This document shows positions 1-7,075 of a stretch of 9,972 nucleotides of DNA, one piece after another. The position numbers and the translations under genes were made by a program. Origin of the DNA: Fidelibacterota bacterium UBA7301 (GTDB taxonomy: Bacteria; Fidelibacterota; Marinisomatia; Marinisomatales; TCS55); NCBI GenBank assembly GCA_002471845.1, contig DKQT01000028.1, positions 1 through 9,972 on the forward strand, given 5' to 3'. The notes beneath the pieces are model-generated. The model made no database searches and was not told where the DNA came from. It saw only the letters and a program-made list of their open reading frames with translations. How positions within the stretch are numbered: the stretch's first letter is position 1; each line of letters opens with the position of its first letter.

Positions 1-340
1 ACTGGAAGCAGTCCGGTCTTTAAGCAATGTTACTGAAAAAGTCCGGGTTCCTCTACCGGCAGTGGCTGCAATAACTACCGGTGCTCATGAACCACGCTTT
101 ATGGATTTTGAACGCCGCCAGGAATTGGAGAATGGTAATACGGTAAAAATGCTCAGCGCTGCAGATATTAAGGTAGATCCGGAACGTATCGGCAATGCCG
201 GTTCACCTACGATCGTCACCGGATTAAAACAATTAAAAACACCTGAGCGAAAAAATATCCGTATTGAAGGGAAAACTGCAGCTGAAAAAGCAGAACAGAT
301 CTGGAAATATCTTGAAAAAGAAGGAATATTAATAAACTGA
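1..340 (+). CDS. etfB: Electron transfer flavoprotein beta subunit, C-terminal part (5' end outside window)
   Basis: This is the C-terminal ~112 residues of an EtfB/FixA-type protein, read in the frame that starts at base 2 and ending at TAA 338-340. EtfB pairs with EtfA to form the FAD-containing heterodimer that carries electrons from flavin dehydrogenases to the quinone pool; the beta subunit usually holds the AMP and the docking loop. The visible marks are the stretch leading into VAAITTGAHEPR, matching the family's conserved 'NEPR' strand, then a KVDPERIGNAGSPT segment, the TPERK element and the usual IEGKTAAEKAEQIWKYLEKEGI tail (split here: IEGKTAAEKAEQ, then IWKYLEKEGI). The canonical NEPR is HEPR here. 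An etfA gene might lie outside the window. A hairpin terminator follows 12 bases after the stop, so this gene ends its transcript and is not part of the peptidase cluster. Confidence 0.85.
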   Translation, partial: LEAVRSLSNVTEKVRVPLPAVAAITTGAHEPRFMDFERRQELENGNTVKMLSAADIKVDPERIGNAGSPTIVTGLKQLKTPERKNIRIEGKTAAEKAEQIWKYLEKEGILIN

Positions 341-352
341 AGATTTTAACAG

Positions 353-386
353 AAAATCCCTGATATTAATTGGGGATTTTCATTTT
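353..386 (+). terminator. Rho-independent-like terminator after etfB
   Basis: An 8-base inverted repeat, AAAATCCC (353-360) and GGGATTTT (373-380), encloses a 12-base AT-rich loop. The right arm ends in four T and is followed by CATTTTC. It sits 12 bases past the etfB stop. The T tract is short and interrupted, so efficiency may be moderate. Confidence 0.65.
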
Positions 387-408
387 CAAGGGAATCCTAT
401 CCGTTTAA

Positions 409-414
409 TATAAT
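409..414 (+). promoter_or_regulatory. Possible -10 element upstream of the 496-708 remnant
   Basis: A perfect TATAAT lies in the AT-rich gap between the etfB terminator and the next start codon. No good -35 hexamer is seen 17 bases upstream (TCAAGG at that distance), and the region is AT-rich enough for the match to arise by chance. The rest of the 341-495 gap shows no ORF and no Shine-Dalgarno site close to ATG 496. Confidence 0.25.
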
Positions 415-495
415 ATTTACAATTTGGAATGTATCCGCACAATCTCAGGAAAAAATAGAAGTGATTTGTGAAAGACAAACATCATTGAATCAAAT

Positions 496-708
496 ATGAA
501 GAACCTGACCTTTTTTCAAACCCTACTTTTTATTATTCCTGTTGTTTTTTTATCAGGTCAATCGAATAAATTCATAAAAGCCGTCAAATTCAGACAGCCT
601 CCTGTGATTGATGGTAGCGTTGAAGAAAATGTTTGGCAACAGGCTGTGGCGGTAGATGGTTTTCCTGAAATAGGAGAGATTTTTCGTATCGTAGGAATCC
701 AGGATTAG
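496..708 (+). pseudogene. Truncated exported CBM9/DUF5916-like protein (N-terminal remnant)
   Basis: The 70-residue product begins with a good Sec signal peptide (about residues 1-22, MKNLTFFQ... ending VFLSGQ). It continues with AVKFRQPPVIDGSVEENVWQQA (residues about 29-50, broken here as AVKFRQPPVID then GSVEENVWQQA). The pattern 'IDG-x-x-x-E-x-x-W-x-x-A' is the hallmark start of family-9 carbohydrate-binding-like domains, as found at the N-terminus of large DUF5916 outer-membrane proteins. Where the domain should continue for over 100 residues, it stops after ~20 residues of unrelated-looking sequence (GEIFRIVGIQD). No continuation is visible in the other forward frames before the terminator at 743. 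An internal deletion joining a signal peptide and domain start to a short tail is the simplest reading. A functional small exported peptide is possible, but no Shine-Dalgarno site supports ATG 496. Confidence 0.55.
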
Positions 709-742
709 TGAACTTATTTCAGTAGAATAAATATTATTTGCC

Positions 743-778
743 AAATAAAAAAAGCCCCCAAGGGGAGCTTTTTTATTT
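743..778 (+). terminator. Strong, symmetric (bidirectional-type) terminator
   Basis: The arms AAATAAAAAAAGCCCC and GGGGAGCTTTTTTATTT pair almost throughout, with a tiny CAA-type loop, a GC-rich core and A and T tracts on either side. It lies 34 bases past the stop of the truncated gene and only 40 bases before ATG 819. It would isolate the peptidase cluster from upstream transcription. Because of the A/T symmetry it could work in either direction. Confidence 0.85.
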
Positions 779-806
779 CCTCCTTTTCAGTTGTAAATTG
801 AACCAC

Positions 807-813
807 AAGGAGG
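807..813 (+). promoter_or_regulatory. Strong Shine-Dalgarno site that fixes the Rid start
   Basis: AAGGAGG lies five bases before ATG 819. The open frame extends upstream to about 738 across the terminator hairpin, so this site, together with the lipoprotein signal that begins at 819, decides the start codon. Confidence 0.85.
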
Positions 814-818
814 AAACC

Positions 819-1262
819 ATGAATCATCGAATTCTTTATTTTACTATATTTATATTATTCATCAGTTGTCAGTCTAATCAAAAAGTGGAATACCTTCAAA
901 CGGATGAGCATGCCAAACAGGGGCTCCCATTTTCTGAAGCCGTCTGGGTGGGCAATATGCTTTATCTCTCTGGACAAGTGGGGAATATACCGGGCGAAAT
1001 GAATGTCGTCCCGGGGGGTATTGGTCTTGAAACGCGACAGACGATGCTAAACATCAAAGACGTGCTGGAGCGATATGGTTCATCTATGGATCAAGTGGTA
1101 AAATGTCTTTGTATGCTTGAGGATATCAACGAATGGGCAGAGATGAGTGCGGAATATGTGAAATTCTTTCCCAATCATAAACCGGCCCGCTCCGCTTTTG
1201 CCGGCACGGGACTTGCAATCGGTGCCAAGGTGGAGATCGAGTGTATGGCCACAATAGATTAA
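819..1262 (+). CDS. Rid (RidA/YjgF/YER057c/UK114) family protein with lipoprotein signal
   Basis: The 147-residue product is a Rid protein with an export leader. Rid enzymes hydrolyse reactive enamine/imine intermediates, such as 2-aminoacrylate, that are released by PLP enzymes. Residues 1-16 form a short hydrophobic signal ending in FIS followed by Cys17, a plausible lipobox, so the mature protein should be a lipid-anchored periplasmic or outer-membrane protein. The Rid fold then covers about residues 32-146: a 'PFSEAVWVGNMLYLSGQVG' entry strand, the NIKDVLERYGSSMDQVVK helix, and the signature PARSAFAG with Arg124 in the position of the catalytic Arg105 of E. coli RidA. Glu139 in KVEIEC matches Glu120. 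The key residues for deaminase activity are therefore kept. The start at 819 is set by a strong ribosome site. The next gene, an aminotransferase, begins 10 bases later, which fits the known functional link of Rid to PLP enzymes. The export is unusual, because most Rid proteins are cytosolic or mitochondrial. Confidence 0.9.
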   Translation: MNHRILYFTIFILFISCQSNQKVEYLQTDEHAKQGLPFSEAVWVGNMLYLSGQVGNIPGEMNVVPGGIGLETRQTMLNIKDVLERYGSSMDQVVKCLCMLEDINEWAEMSAEYVKFFPNHKPARSAFAGTGLAIGAKVEIECMATID

Positions 1263-1272
1263 GGAAAACGAT

Positions 1273-2391
1273 ATGAAACAAAATATGACACGACGGGATT
1301 GGCTGAACAAAAGTGCCACTGTATTGGGCGGATCCCTATTGGGTTCCATGGCGGGGATCAGTCCCTTAAAGGCCGCACCCATTCCATCGTCAAATGCGCC
1401 CGTCCGCATGATGTTTAATGAAAACCCTTACGGACCATCCCAGGTGGCCCGTCGCGCAATGCGAAAGGCATTCAGTGAATCCAATCTCTATTCCATGCGC
1501 GGTGCCAAAGCGGAGTTCAAAGAACTTATGGCGAAACTGAATGGTGTTACGCCGGATCATATTGCCGTAGGTTTTGGCTCCGGGGAGATCCTGAAAAAAG
1601 CCGCATTGATGAATGGGATTGACAAGGGCGAACTGGTCTCTCCAGTACTTACCTTTGAAACCATCAACCGCTATGCCAAGACCATGAAGTCCAATGTGAA
1701 ACGCATTCCCATGGATGGCAACATTGGTATCGATCTGGATCGTATGGCTGATGTGGTGAATCGCCGGACAAAAATGGTGTACCTCTGCAATCCCAACAAT
1801 CCCACCGGGGCTCTTATGAACACCGATGAACTGGAATCCTTTTGCAAAACCATGTCCAAAAAAGCCACCATCTTCGTGGATGAAGCCTACTATGAATATG
1901 TGATGGATCCTAACTATCGTTCCATGATCGACCTGGTGAAACAGGGGCGTAATGTCATCGTGAGCCGAACGGCGTCTAAAGTCCATGGTCTCGCCGGATT
2001 GAGGGTGGGCTTTGCTATCACCACTCCGGAGATCGCCAACCGGATGGAATCCTACCTCACTGATTCATTGAACATTGTAGGTCTCAGGGCGGCTATCGCT
2101 TCCTACCAGGATGAAAAATTTCAGGTGTTCAGTATTCAACAGAATAATAAGGCCAGGAAAGTTGTTACAGATTTTCTCGATGAAAAAGGAATGCGGTATT
2201 TGGATTCTCAGACCAACTTCATTTTCATCAAAACAGAGATAGAGATCACGGATTTTCAGCCGGCCATGGAAAAACACGGTGTCATTGTAGGGCGGCCCTT
2301 TCCGCCATATACGGATTGGTGCCGACTCAGTATGGCCAAGCCGGGAATAATGGAACGATTTAACCACGGATTGGATCAGGTATTATCATGA
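1273..2391 (+). CDS. Tat-exported PLP-dependent aminotransferase, HisC-like (class I/II)
   Basis: The 372-residue fold-type I aminotransferase resembles histidinol-phosphate aminotransferases. The N-terminus carries a twin-arginine signal: TRRDWLNKS at residues 6-14, a hydrophobic stretch (about 15-30) and an Ala-rich cleavage region near 33-36. The enzyme would thus be exported folded with its PLP already bound. Visible motifs are the substrate-entry NENPYGPS (49-56), the PLP-binding CNPNNPTG (172-179), DEAYYEY with Asp203 for the PLP ring nitrogen, SRTASK with the Schiff-base Lys236, Arg244 in GLAGLRVG for the phosphate, and Arg351 in WCRLSM at the place of the carboxylate-binding Arg. Length is normal once the leader is counted. 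AGGA about 8 bases before ATG 1273 serves as ribosome site. The last base of the frame overlaps the next gene (ATGA). True histidine biosynthesis is unlikely given the export signal and absence of his genes; the physiological substrate is unknown. Confidence 0.88.
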   Translation: MKQNMTRRDWLNKSATVLGGSLLGSMAGISPLKAAPIPSSNAPVRMMFNENPYGPSQVARRAMRKAFSESNLYSMRGAKAEFKELMAKLNGVTPDHIAVGFGSGEILKKAALMNGIDKGELVSPVLTFETINRYAKTMKSNVKRIPMDGNIGIDLDRMADVVNRRTKMVYLCNPNNPTGALMNTDELESFCKTMSKKATIFVDEAYYEYVMDPNYRSMIDLVKQGRNVIVSRTASKVHGLAGLRVGFAITTPEIANRMESYLTDSLNIVGLRAAIASYQDEKFQVFSIQQNNKARKVVTDFLDEKGMRYLDSQTNFIFIKTEIEITDFQPAMEKHGVIVGRPFPPYTDWCRLSMAKPGIMERFNHGLDQVLS

Positions 2392-3989
2392 GAAAAATAA
2401 TCCCACTTCTACTGATTGCATTTGCCTGGGGAGAAGCCCCGGTGAACTATGATGACCTTCAAACACTGTTTCGAGATTGGCGTGCATTTGAAAATCCACC
2501 CTTATTGATTGGGGTACCGGACTATACGAAACGTCAATTCAAGAAACGACAGCGCCCATTTAAGGCATTGCAAAAGCGGTTAATGAATATCGATACCACG
2601 GGCTGGTCTGTATCCATGCAAGTGGATTGGCAGATCGTAAAAGCCGAAATGAATGGGTACGATTTCAACCTTCGCGTCCTTAAATCCTGGGAACGGGATC
2701 CGGCTTTTTACCAGACCGTATGGATGTATCAAAGCGATGTGCCTGCCCATGAAGGACCTACCAACCACGCCCTGTTGGAATATTGGCAATACACCTTTCC
2801 CTTAAAAGGTGAGGCCAAAGCCAAATTCTTAAAGGAACTGGAACTGATCCCAGCCTTTTTGGATCAGGCCCGTCAAAATCTCACAGGTAATGCCCGTGAT
2901 CTGTGGGTCGCCGGTATTAATGATATCCGAAGCCAAGGAGAAAGTCTCAAAACCATTGAAAAACAGCTCCTGAAATATCAGGATAAGCGGTCCGATGAAA
3001 AACTCCTCGCTGCAGTGGCGAAGGCCCAGATGGCTAACGAAGCTTTTATCCAATGGCTGGAAGGGGAAGCGCCAAAAAAGACGGGGCCTTCTGGTATAGG
3101 GAAAGAAAATTATACCTGGTACCAGAAAAACGTACACCGTGTCCCTATTACTTGGGAAGAGGAAGTTCAACTGCTCCAGCGGGAACTGGACCGGGCCTGG
3201 ACCTCTCTTAAACTGGAAGAGGAGCGAAATAAGCATTTGCCTCCACTAAAAGCGGCTGATACGCCGGAAGAATTTGCGGAACTCACGGAAAAAAGTGTTC
3301 AGCGCATGATGCGGTTCTTAAAAGACAATGATATCATGGTGATAAAAAATAATATGGAACCGGCTCTCCGTGAGCATATGGGAAAATATGTACCCAAGAA
3401 TAAACGAAATTTCTTTTCGATAGGTCTTCATATGAATCCCTTGCCCCTTTATTCCCATATGTATCATTGGTTTGATTTGGCGGAAGTGCGGGATAATCCC
3501 AACCCCAATCCTATTCGCCATGGACCGCCCCTGTATAATATGTACGATTCCAAAAGCGAAGGCATTGCCACGGCAGTGGAAGAAATGTTCATGCACGCCG
3601 GTCTCTATGAAAACAGCCCCCGTTCACGGGAAATTGTATGGATCATGCTGGCCCAGCGGGCCGCCAGAGGATTGGGTTCACTCTATGCCCATGCGAATAT
3701 GATGACCATGGCCGAAGCGGGTCAAGTCCATGTGAAATGGACCCCCCGAGGATGGATGGAACGGGAGCCTCATCTTCTCCAATTCGAACAGCATTTGTAT
3801 TTGCGCCAGCCCGGGTACGGCACCTGTTATGTAACAGGGAAATATCTCATCGAAAATCTCATGGCTCAATATGCTGAAAAGCTGGAAACAGAGGGAAAAG
3901 AATTCCGCCTTAAAGAATTCCTGGATCAATTCAATCGCGCCGGGCATATCCCCGTGGAACTGGTCCGCCAGGAAATGATGGCAAATTGA
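2388..3989 (+). CDS. Exported DUF885-like protein, possible peptidase with altered metal site
   Basis: The 533-residue product has a short Sec signal (residues 1-15, MRKIIPLLLIAFAWG) followed by a mostly helical protein. Its C-terminal third matches the plan of the DUF885 family, which is usually regarded as a metallopeptidase-like fold. SEGIATAVEEMFMHAGL (about 390-406) stands where the family has 'EGWALYAE'. AQRAARGLGSLYAHANMM follows, with His435 where the family has a conserved His. RQPGYGTCYVTGKYLIENL (473-491) matches the 'PGQ..SY..G' block, and FRLKEFLDQFNRAGHIPVELV matches the family's closing block. The family's HExxPGH zinc motif is not found: the corresponding area reads SHMYHWFDLAEVRD (356-369). 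The protein may use other ligands (His357, His360, Glu366, Glu398/399) or may be non-catalytic. The start overlaps the aminotransferase stop by four bases, so translation is probably coupled. The N-terminal 330 residues are not recognised beyond helix-rich character. Confidence 0.72.
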   Translation: MRKIIPLLLIAFAWGEAPVNYDDLQTLFRDWRAFENPPLLIGVPDYTKRQFKKRQRPFKALQKRLMNIDTTGWSVSMQVDWQIVKAEMNGYDFNLRVLKSWERDPAFYQTVWMYQSDVPAHEGPTNHALLEYWQYTFPLKGEAKAKFLKELELIPAFLDQARQNLTGNARDLWVAGINDIRSQGESLKTIEKQLLKYQDKRSDEKLLAAVAKAQMANEAFIQWLEGEAPKKTGPSGIGKENYTWYQKNVHRVPITWEEEVQLLQRELDRAWTSLKLEEERNKHLPPLKAADTPEEFAELTEKSVQRMMRFLKDNDIMVIKNNMEPALREHMGKYVPKNKRNFFSIGLHMNPLPLYSHMYHWFDLAEVRDNPNPNPIRHGPPLYNMYDSKSEGIATAVEEMFMHAGLYENSPRSREIVWIMLAQRAARGLGSLYAHANMMTMAEAGQVHVKWTPRGWMEREPHLLQFEQHLYLRQPGYGTCYVTGKYLIENLMAQYAEKLETEGKEFRLKEFLDQFNRAGHIPVELVRQEMMAN

Positions 3990-4004
3990 TTTGAGGTACC
4001 GAAT

Positions 4005-5525
4005 ATGAAAAAGTTATTCTTTATTTGTTGTGCGGTTTGGCTGAATGGTCAAGAAAGCTACCCTGTTGACTGGGAGGTTGTGGCAAAAATCCGAGAGGAA
4101 GGTTTCCAGCGGTCAGAAATCGCAAATACATTCTCGTATATGACGGATGTTTTGGGGGCCCGCCTCACCAATTCAGAAGATATGCGCCGAGCTCAGGATT
4201 GGGCAGTGAAAGAAATGAAACGGATTGGACTTACCAATATTGATGTAGAACCATTCATGGATTATGGTGTGAGCTGGGATAATACATTTTTCTCTCTCCA
4301 TATGATTGAACCGGATTACCAGACCATGGTGGGGTATCCCATCGCCCATACCCCCGGTATCAACGGGCGGCAAAAACTGAATGTGGTTCGGACAGATATC
4401 AACGTAATAGCTGATTTGGATCAATATAAAGGAAAGCTTAGAGGAAAGGCCGTCCTGGCTTCACCTCAGGTTGTAATTAACCAGAATCGATATCGAGATG
4501 GCGTCCAGCGGTACACTGATGAACAATTGGAAGAAATCGCCAATCGCGCTCTACCTAAACCATCACGCAGGCCTCGAGGTCCAGTCAACCCGGATTTAGT
4601 CTCTGCAGAAGAACGAAACGCATTTTTCAAATCTGAAGGCGTATCAGTAATCCTTGAATCTCGAAGCGGTTGGATTGCTGCGGTCAGAGGTTTCGCCCGT
4701 CCCGGAGCCAAAAAGGATAAATGGGACAGAAAAGGGACACTCAATCATTTGCCGATTGTAGCCGTAACACCTGAACACTATAACCGGATGGTGCGGATTA
4801 CCGAACGGGACATTCCGGTCAAAATTGACATTGAAATCCAAACAAAGATCGGCCGGAATCGACAAGAAGCCCGAAATGTTTTAGGAGAAATCGAAGGAAT
4901 AGATCTGAAAAATGAGGTGGTCATGCTCGGCGCCCATTTTGACACATGGCATGCCAGCCCCAATGCGTCTGATAACACATCCGGTGTGGCTGTGATGCTG
5001 GAGGCCATGCGCATCCTTAAAGCAGTAGGTGCAAAACCCCGGCGCACGATACGTATTGCACTTTGGTCAGGAGAAGAGCAGGGGCTCCATGGTTCCAGAG
5101 AGTATGTAAACAAACATTTTGGTAACCCCAATGATCCCAATGTGGGGAAGAAAAAAGGCTATGACCGGTTCTCAGCCTATTTCAATCAGGATTATGGACC
5201 GGGCCAATACCGAGGTATTTATCTCCAGGATAACGAACATGTGCGCCAGGCCTTTACCTCCTGGATACGCCCATTCAAAGACCTCCGAATGACCACCATC
5301 GCTTCCCAAAGTGTGGGAAGTACCGATCACATTCCTTTTGACCGGGCCGGCTTACCTGCCTTTCAATTTCTTCAGGATCGTGTGGGGGGTACAGGCGGCC
5401 ACACCAATCTTGATTTCTATGATACCATCCCTATTGAGGATATCAAGAAGAATGCAGTGATCGTAGCATCCTTCGTGTACCATACTGCCATGCTGGGCGA
5501 AAGGCTCCCGCGAAAGGGGCAATGA
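4005..5525 (+). CDS. Exported M28-family zinc metallopeptidase (aminopeptidase-like)
   Basis: The 506-residue product begins with a short Sec signal (about residues 1-16). It has the N-terminal lid and PA-insert arrangement common to exported M28 peptidases, followed by a complete di-zinc catalytic domain from about residue 290. The ligands read in family order: His311 in GAHFDTW, Asp323 in NASDNTSG (bridging), Glu357 (catalytic base) and Glu358 (ligand) in SGEEQGLHGS, Asp396 in FNQDYG, and His442 in STDHIPF. All five ligands and the base are present, so it is predicted active. Family members remove N-terminal amino acids or cleave dipeptides outside the cytoplasm. GAGG at 3993-3996 precedes ATG 4005 and the gap to the DUF885 stop is 15 bases, indicating one operon. 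Residues 160-245, rich in Arg, Lys and Pro, form a variable insert. Exact specificity cannot be read from sequence. Confidence 0.92.
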   Translation: MKKLFFICCAVWLNGQESYPVDWEVVAKIREEGFQRSEIANTFSYMTDVLGARLTNSEDMRRAQDWAVKEMKRIGLTNIDVEPFMDYGVSWDNTFFSLHMIEPDYQTMVGYPIAHTPGINGRQKLNVVRTDINVIADLDQYKGKLRGKAVLASPQVVINQNRYRDGVQRYTDEQLEEIANRALPKPSRRPRGPVNPDLVSAEERNAFFKSEGVSVILESRSGWIAAVRGFARPGAKKDKWDRKGTLNHLPIVAVTPEHYNRMVRITERDIPVKIDIEIQTKIGRNRQEARNVLGEIEGIDLKNEVVMLGAHFDTWHASPNASDNTSGVAVMLEAMRILKAVGAKPRRTIRIALWSGEEQGLHGSREYVNKHFGNPNDPNVGKKKGYDRFSAYFNQDYGPGQYRGIYLQDNEHVRQAFTSWIRPFKDLRMTTIASQSVGSTDHIPFDRAGLPAFQFLQDRVGGTGGHTNLDFYDTIPIEDIKKNAVIVASFVYHTAMLGERLPRKGQ

Positions 5526-5533
5526 CAGTTCAG

Positions 5534-5564
5534 TTTGTTCATTCAAGTGAAAAAAATTTATTTG
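5534..5564 (+). promoter_or_regulatory. Possible promoter in the 80-base gap before the M20D gene
   Basis: TTTG (5534-5537) and TTTATTTG (5557-5564) are separated by 19 bases. This resembles the TTTG / TAnnTTTG promoter form known from Bacteroidetes, with one mismatch in the downstream box. The gap is AT-rich and is the largest inside the cluster, so a second start is plausible, but the match is weak and the phylum is uncertain. Confidence 0.25.
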
Positions 5565-5592
5565 ATGTAACTTAAATCAGAATTATTGACAG

Positions 5593-5599
5593 AAGGAGG
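5593..5599 (+). promoter_or_regulatory. Strong Shine-Dalgarno site for the M20D gene
   Basis: AAGGAGG lies six bases before ATG 5606. It selects this ATG over the in-frame ATG at 5618, which would also leave a signal peptide. Together with the Rid site at 807, these are the two strongest ribosome sites in the cluster, each at the head of a possible transcript. Confidence 0.8.
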
Positions 5600-5605
5600 T
5601 TATCA

Positions 5606-7039
5606 ATGTCAAGATCAATGAAATCCATTTTTATCGCCCTATTGGGTGTGGCCATGCTCACCGCTGGTGATGATTGGTCCAAAAATAAAGAGGCCATCGA
5701 TAAATCGGTTGAAAAGCACCAAAAAGAACTGATCAAAATCAGTGATGCGATCTGGCACAATGCGGAGTTGGCGTTAGAAGAATACAAGTCTTCAAAAATT
5801 TTAGCTGACTATGCAGAAAAGAATGGCTTCAGTGTGGAAAGAGGCGTAGCTGGTATGCCCACGGCTTTCATTGCCACTTACGGTTCGGGCCGCCCCCGTA
5901 TTGGCATTCTGGGTGAATTTGATGCCAATGCAGGGATATCCCAGAAATTACAAACCAGTAAGGAGGCTCTGATAGAAGGGGCTCCAGGCCATGGCTGTGG
6001 TCATAACCTGTTTGGCACCGGTAGTTTGGGTGCGGTAATTGCAGTCAAAGAGTTGATGGAAAAAGGACAGATCAAAGGGACGGTTGTTTTTTATGGTACT
6101 CCTGCAGAAGAGACCATTTTTGGAAAAGTATGGTTTGCCCGGGCAGGCCTTTTCAATGACCTGGATGTATGTATGGATTGGCATCCAGGGGATGATATGG
6201 AAGCAGCGACTCAAAGCAGCAAAGCACTCATTGATTTTCGGGTCAATTTTTATGGAAAGACCGCCCATGCTTCCGCAGACCCTTTCAATGGTTTCAGTGC
6301 TGTGGATGGAATGGAGCTTTTTACCACCGGCATTAATTATTACCGGGAGCATATCAAGCCCACAGCCCGAATTCATTATCAAATTGAAAAAGCCGGGGAT
6401 GTGGTGAACGTGGTTCCGGACAAAGCACAGATCTGGGTTCGCGTGAGGGAAAACGATCGGGAAAGCCTGAATGTGGTTTACGAGCGGGTCAAGAAGATGG
6501 CTGCGGCTGGCGCCCTCATGGCCGAAGTGGAACATGAGGTCAATCTAATTTCTGGGATCTATGAAATATTGCCAAACCGCCGCGGTGCCCAAGCCATCCA
6601 GGATAATTTTGAAATGCTGGGCCCCATCAAATACACGAAGTCAGAGCAGGAATATGCGAAAGCGATCCAAAAGGAAACAGGAAAGCCGGAAGTGGGTATG
6701 GATGGTGCGATACATCCTTTAAAAGAAACCATGCCTGCCCAGGGCGGTTCAACGGATGTGGGAGATGTGAGCCAGATCGTTCCCGTTGTACGGCTCTCCA
6801 CCCCTGCAGCCCCAAAAGATGCCCCCTGGCATTCTTGGGCAGTGGTAGCCTGTACAGGGATGTCCATTGGTCACAAGGGAATGGTTCATGCCACCAAAGC
6901 ATTGGGAATGACCATGGTGGATCTGTTTGAAAATCCTCAACTGGTGAAAGAAGTGAAGGTTGAATTCAAAGAACGAAAAGGTTCAAGCAAGTATGAGGCA
7001 ATGATCCCGCCTGGACCGCCCCCTGTGCCTCAAAAATAA
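5606..7039 (+). CDS. Exported M20D amidohydrolase, AbgB-like
   Basis: The 477-residue product is a member of the M20 peptidase/amidohydrolase clan closest in layout to AbgB (p-aminobenzoyl-glutamate hydrolase subunit B) and related aminoacyl or carboxypeptidase-like amidases. A Sec signal covers about residues 1-20 (MSRSMKSIFIALLGVAMLTA). The metal site is visible in GHGCGHN (128-134), TPAEE (165-169, Glu168/169) and DWHPG with His193. GKTAHAS (218-223, His221) marks the start of the dimerisation lid, about residues 205-320. SIGHKGMVHA (420-429) carries the final His ligand region. These sites are complete, so activity is likely. AbgB of E. coli is cytoplasmic and needs AbgA; no AbgA partner is seen here and this copy is exported. 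The C-terminus ends in a Pro-rich tail (IPPGPPPVPQK). The likely role is removing an acyl or aminoacyl group from small peptide-like substrates; the true substrate is unknown. Confidence 0.88.
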   Translation: MSRSMKSIFIALLGVAMLTAGDDWSKNKEAIDKSVEKHQKELIKISDAIWHNAELALEEYKSSKILADYAEKNGFSVERGVAGMPTAFIATYGSGRPRIGILGEFDANAGISQKLQTSKEALIEGAPGHGCGHNLFGTGSLGAVIAVKELMEKGQIKGTVVFYGTPAEETIFGKVWFARAGLFNDLDVCMDWHPGDDMEAATQSSKALIDFRVNFYGKTAHASADPFNGFSAVDGMELFTTGINYYREHIKPTARIHYQIEKAGDVVNVVPDKAQIWVRVRENDRESLNVVYERVKKMAAAGALMAEVEHEVNLISGIYEILPNRRGAQAIQDNFEMLGPIKYTKSEQEYAKAIQKETGKPEVGMDGAIHPLKETMPAQGGSTDVGDVSQIVPVVRLSTPAAPKDAPWHSWAVVACTGMSIGHKGMVHATKALGMTMVDLFENPQLVKEVKVEFKERKGSSKYEAMIPPGPPPVPQK

Positions 7040-7075
7040 TTGCAGTAAAATTGTATTAAAAAAGGAAAATTCATT

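Noticed and set aside
738..818. N-terminal extension of the Rid frame upstream of ATG 819
   Set aside because: It would translate through the terminator hairpin and has no ribosome site. ATG 819 has AAGGAGG at the right distance and begins a lipoprotein signal.
1390..1986. Long antisense frame (198 codons) opposite the aminotransferase gene
   Set aside because: It lies wholly opposite a gene with complete catalytic motifs, has His/Gly/Phe-rich composition typical of a reverse-frame shadow, and shows no ribosome site or domain.
1273..2391. Reading the HisC-like gene as part of histidine biosynthesis
   Set aside because: It has a twin-arginine export leader, sits among exported peptidases, and no other his gene is present.
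5948..6535. Long antisense frame (195 codons) opposite the M20D gene
   Set aside because: The forward strand carries the GHGCGHN, PAEE and DWHPG motifs in this range. The reverse product has no recognisable domain.
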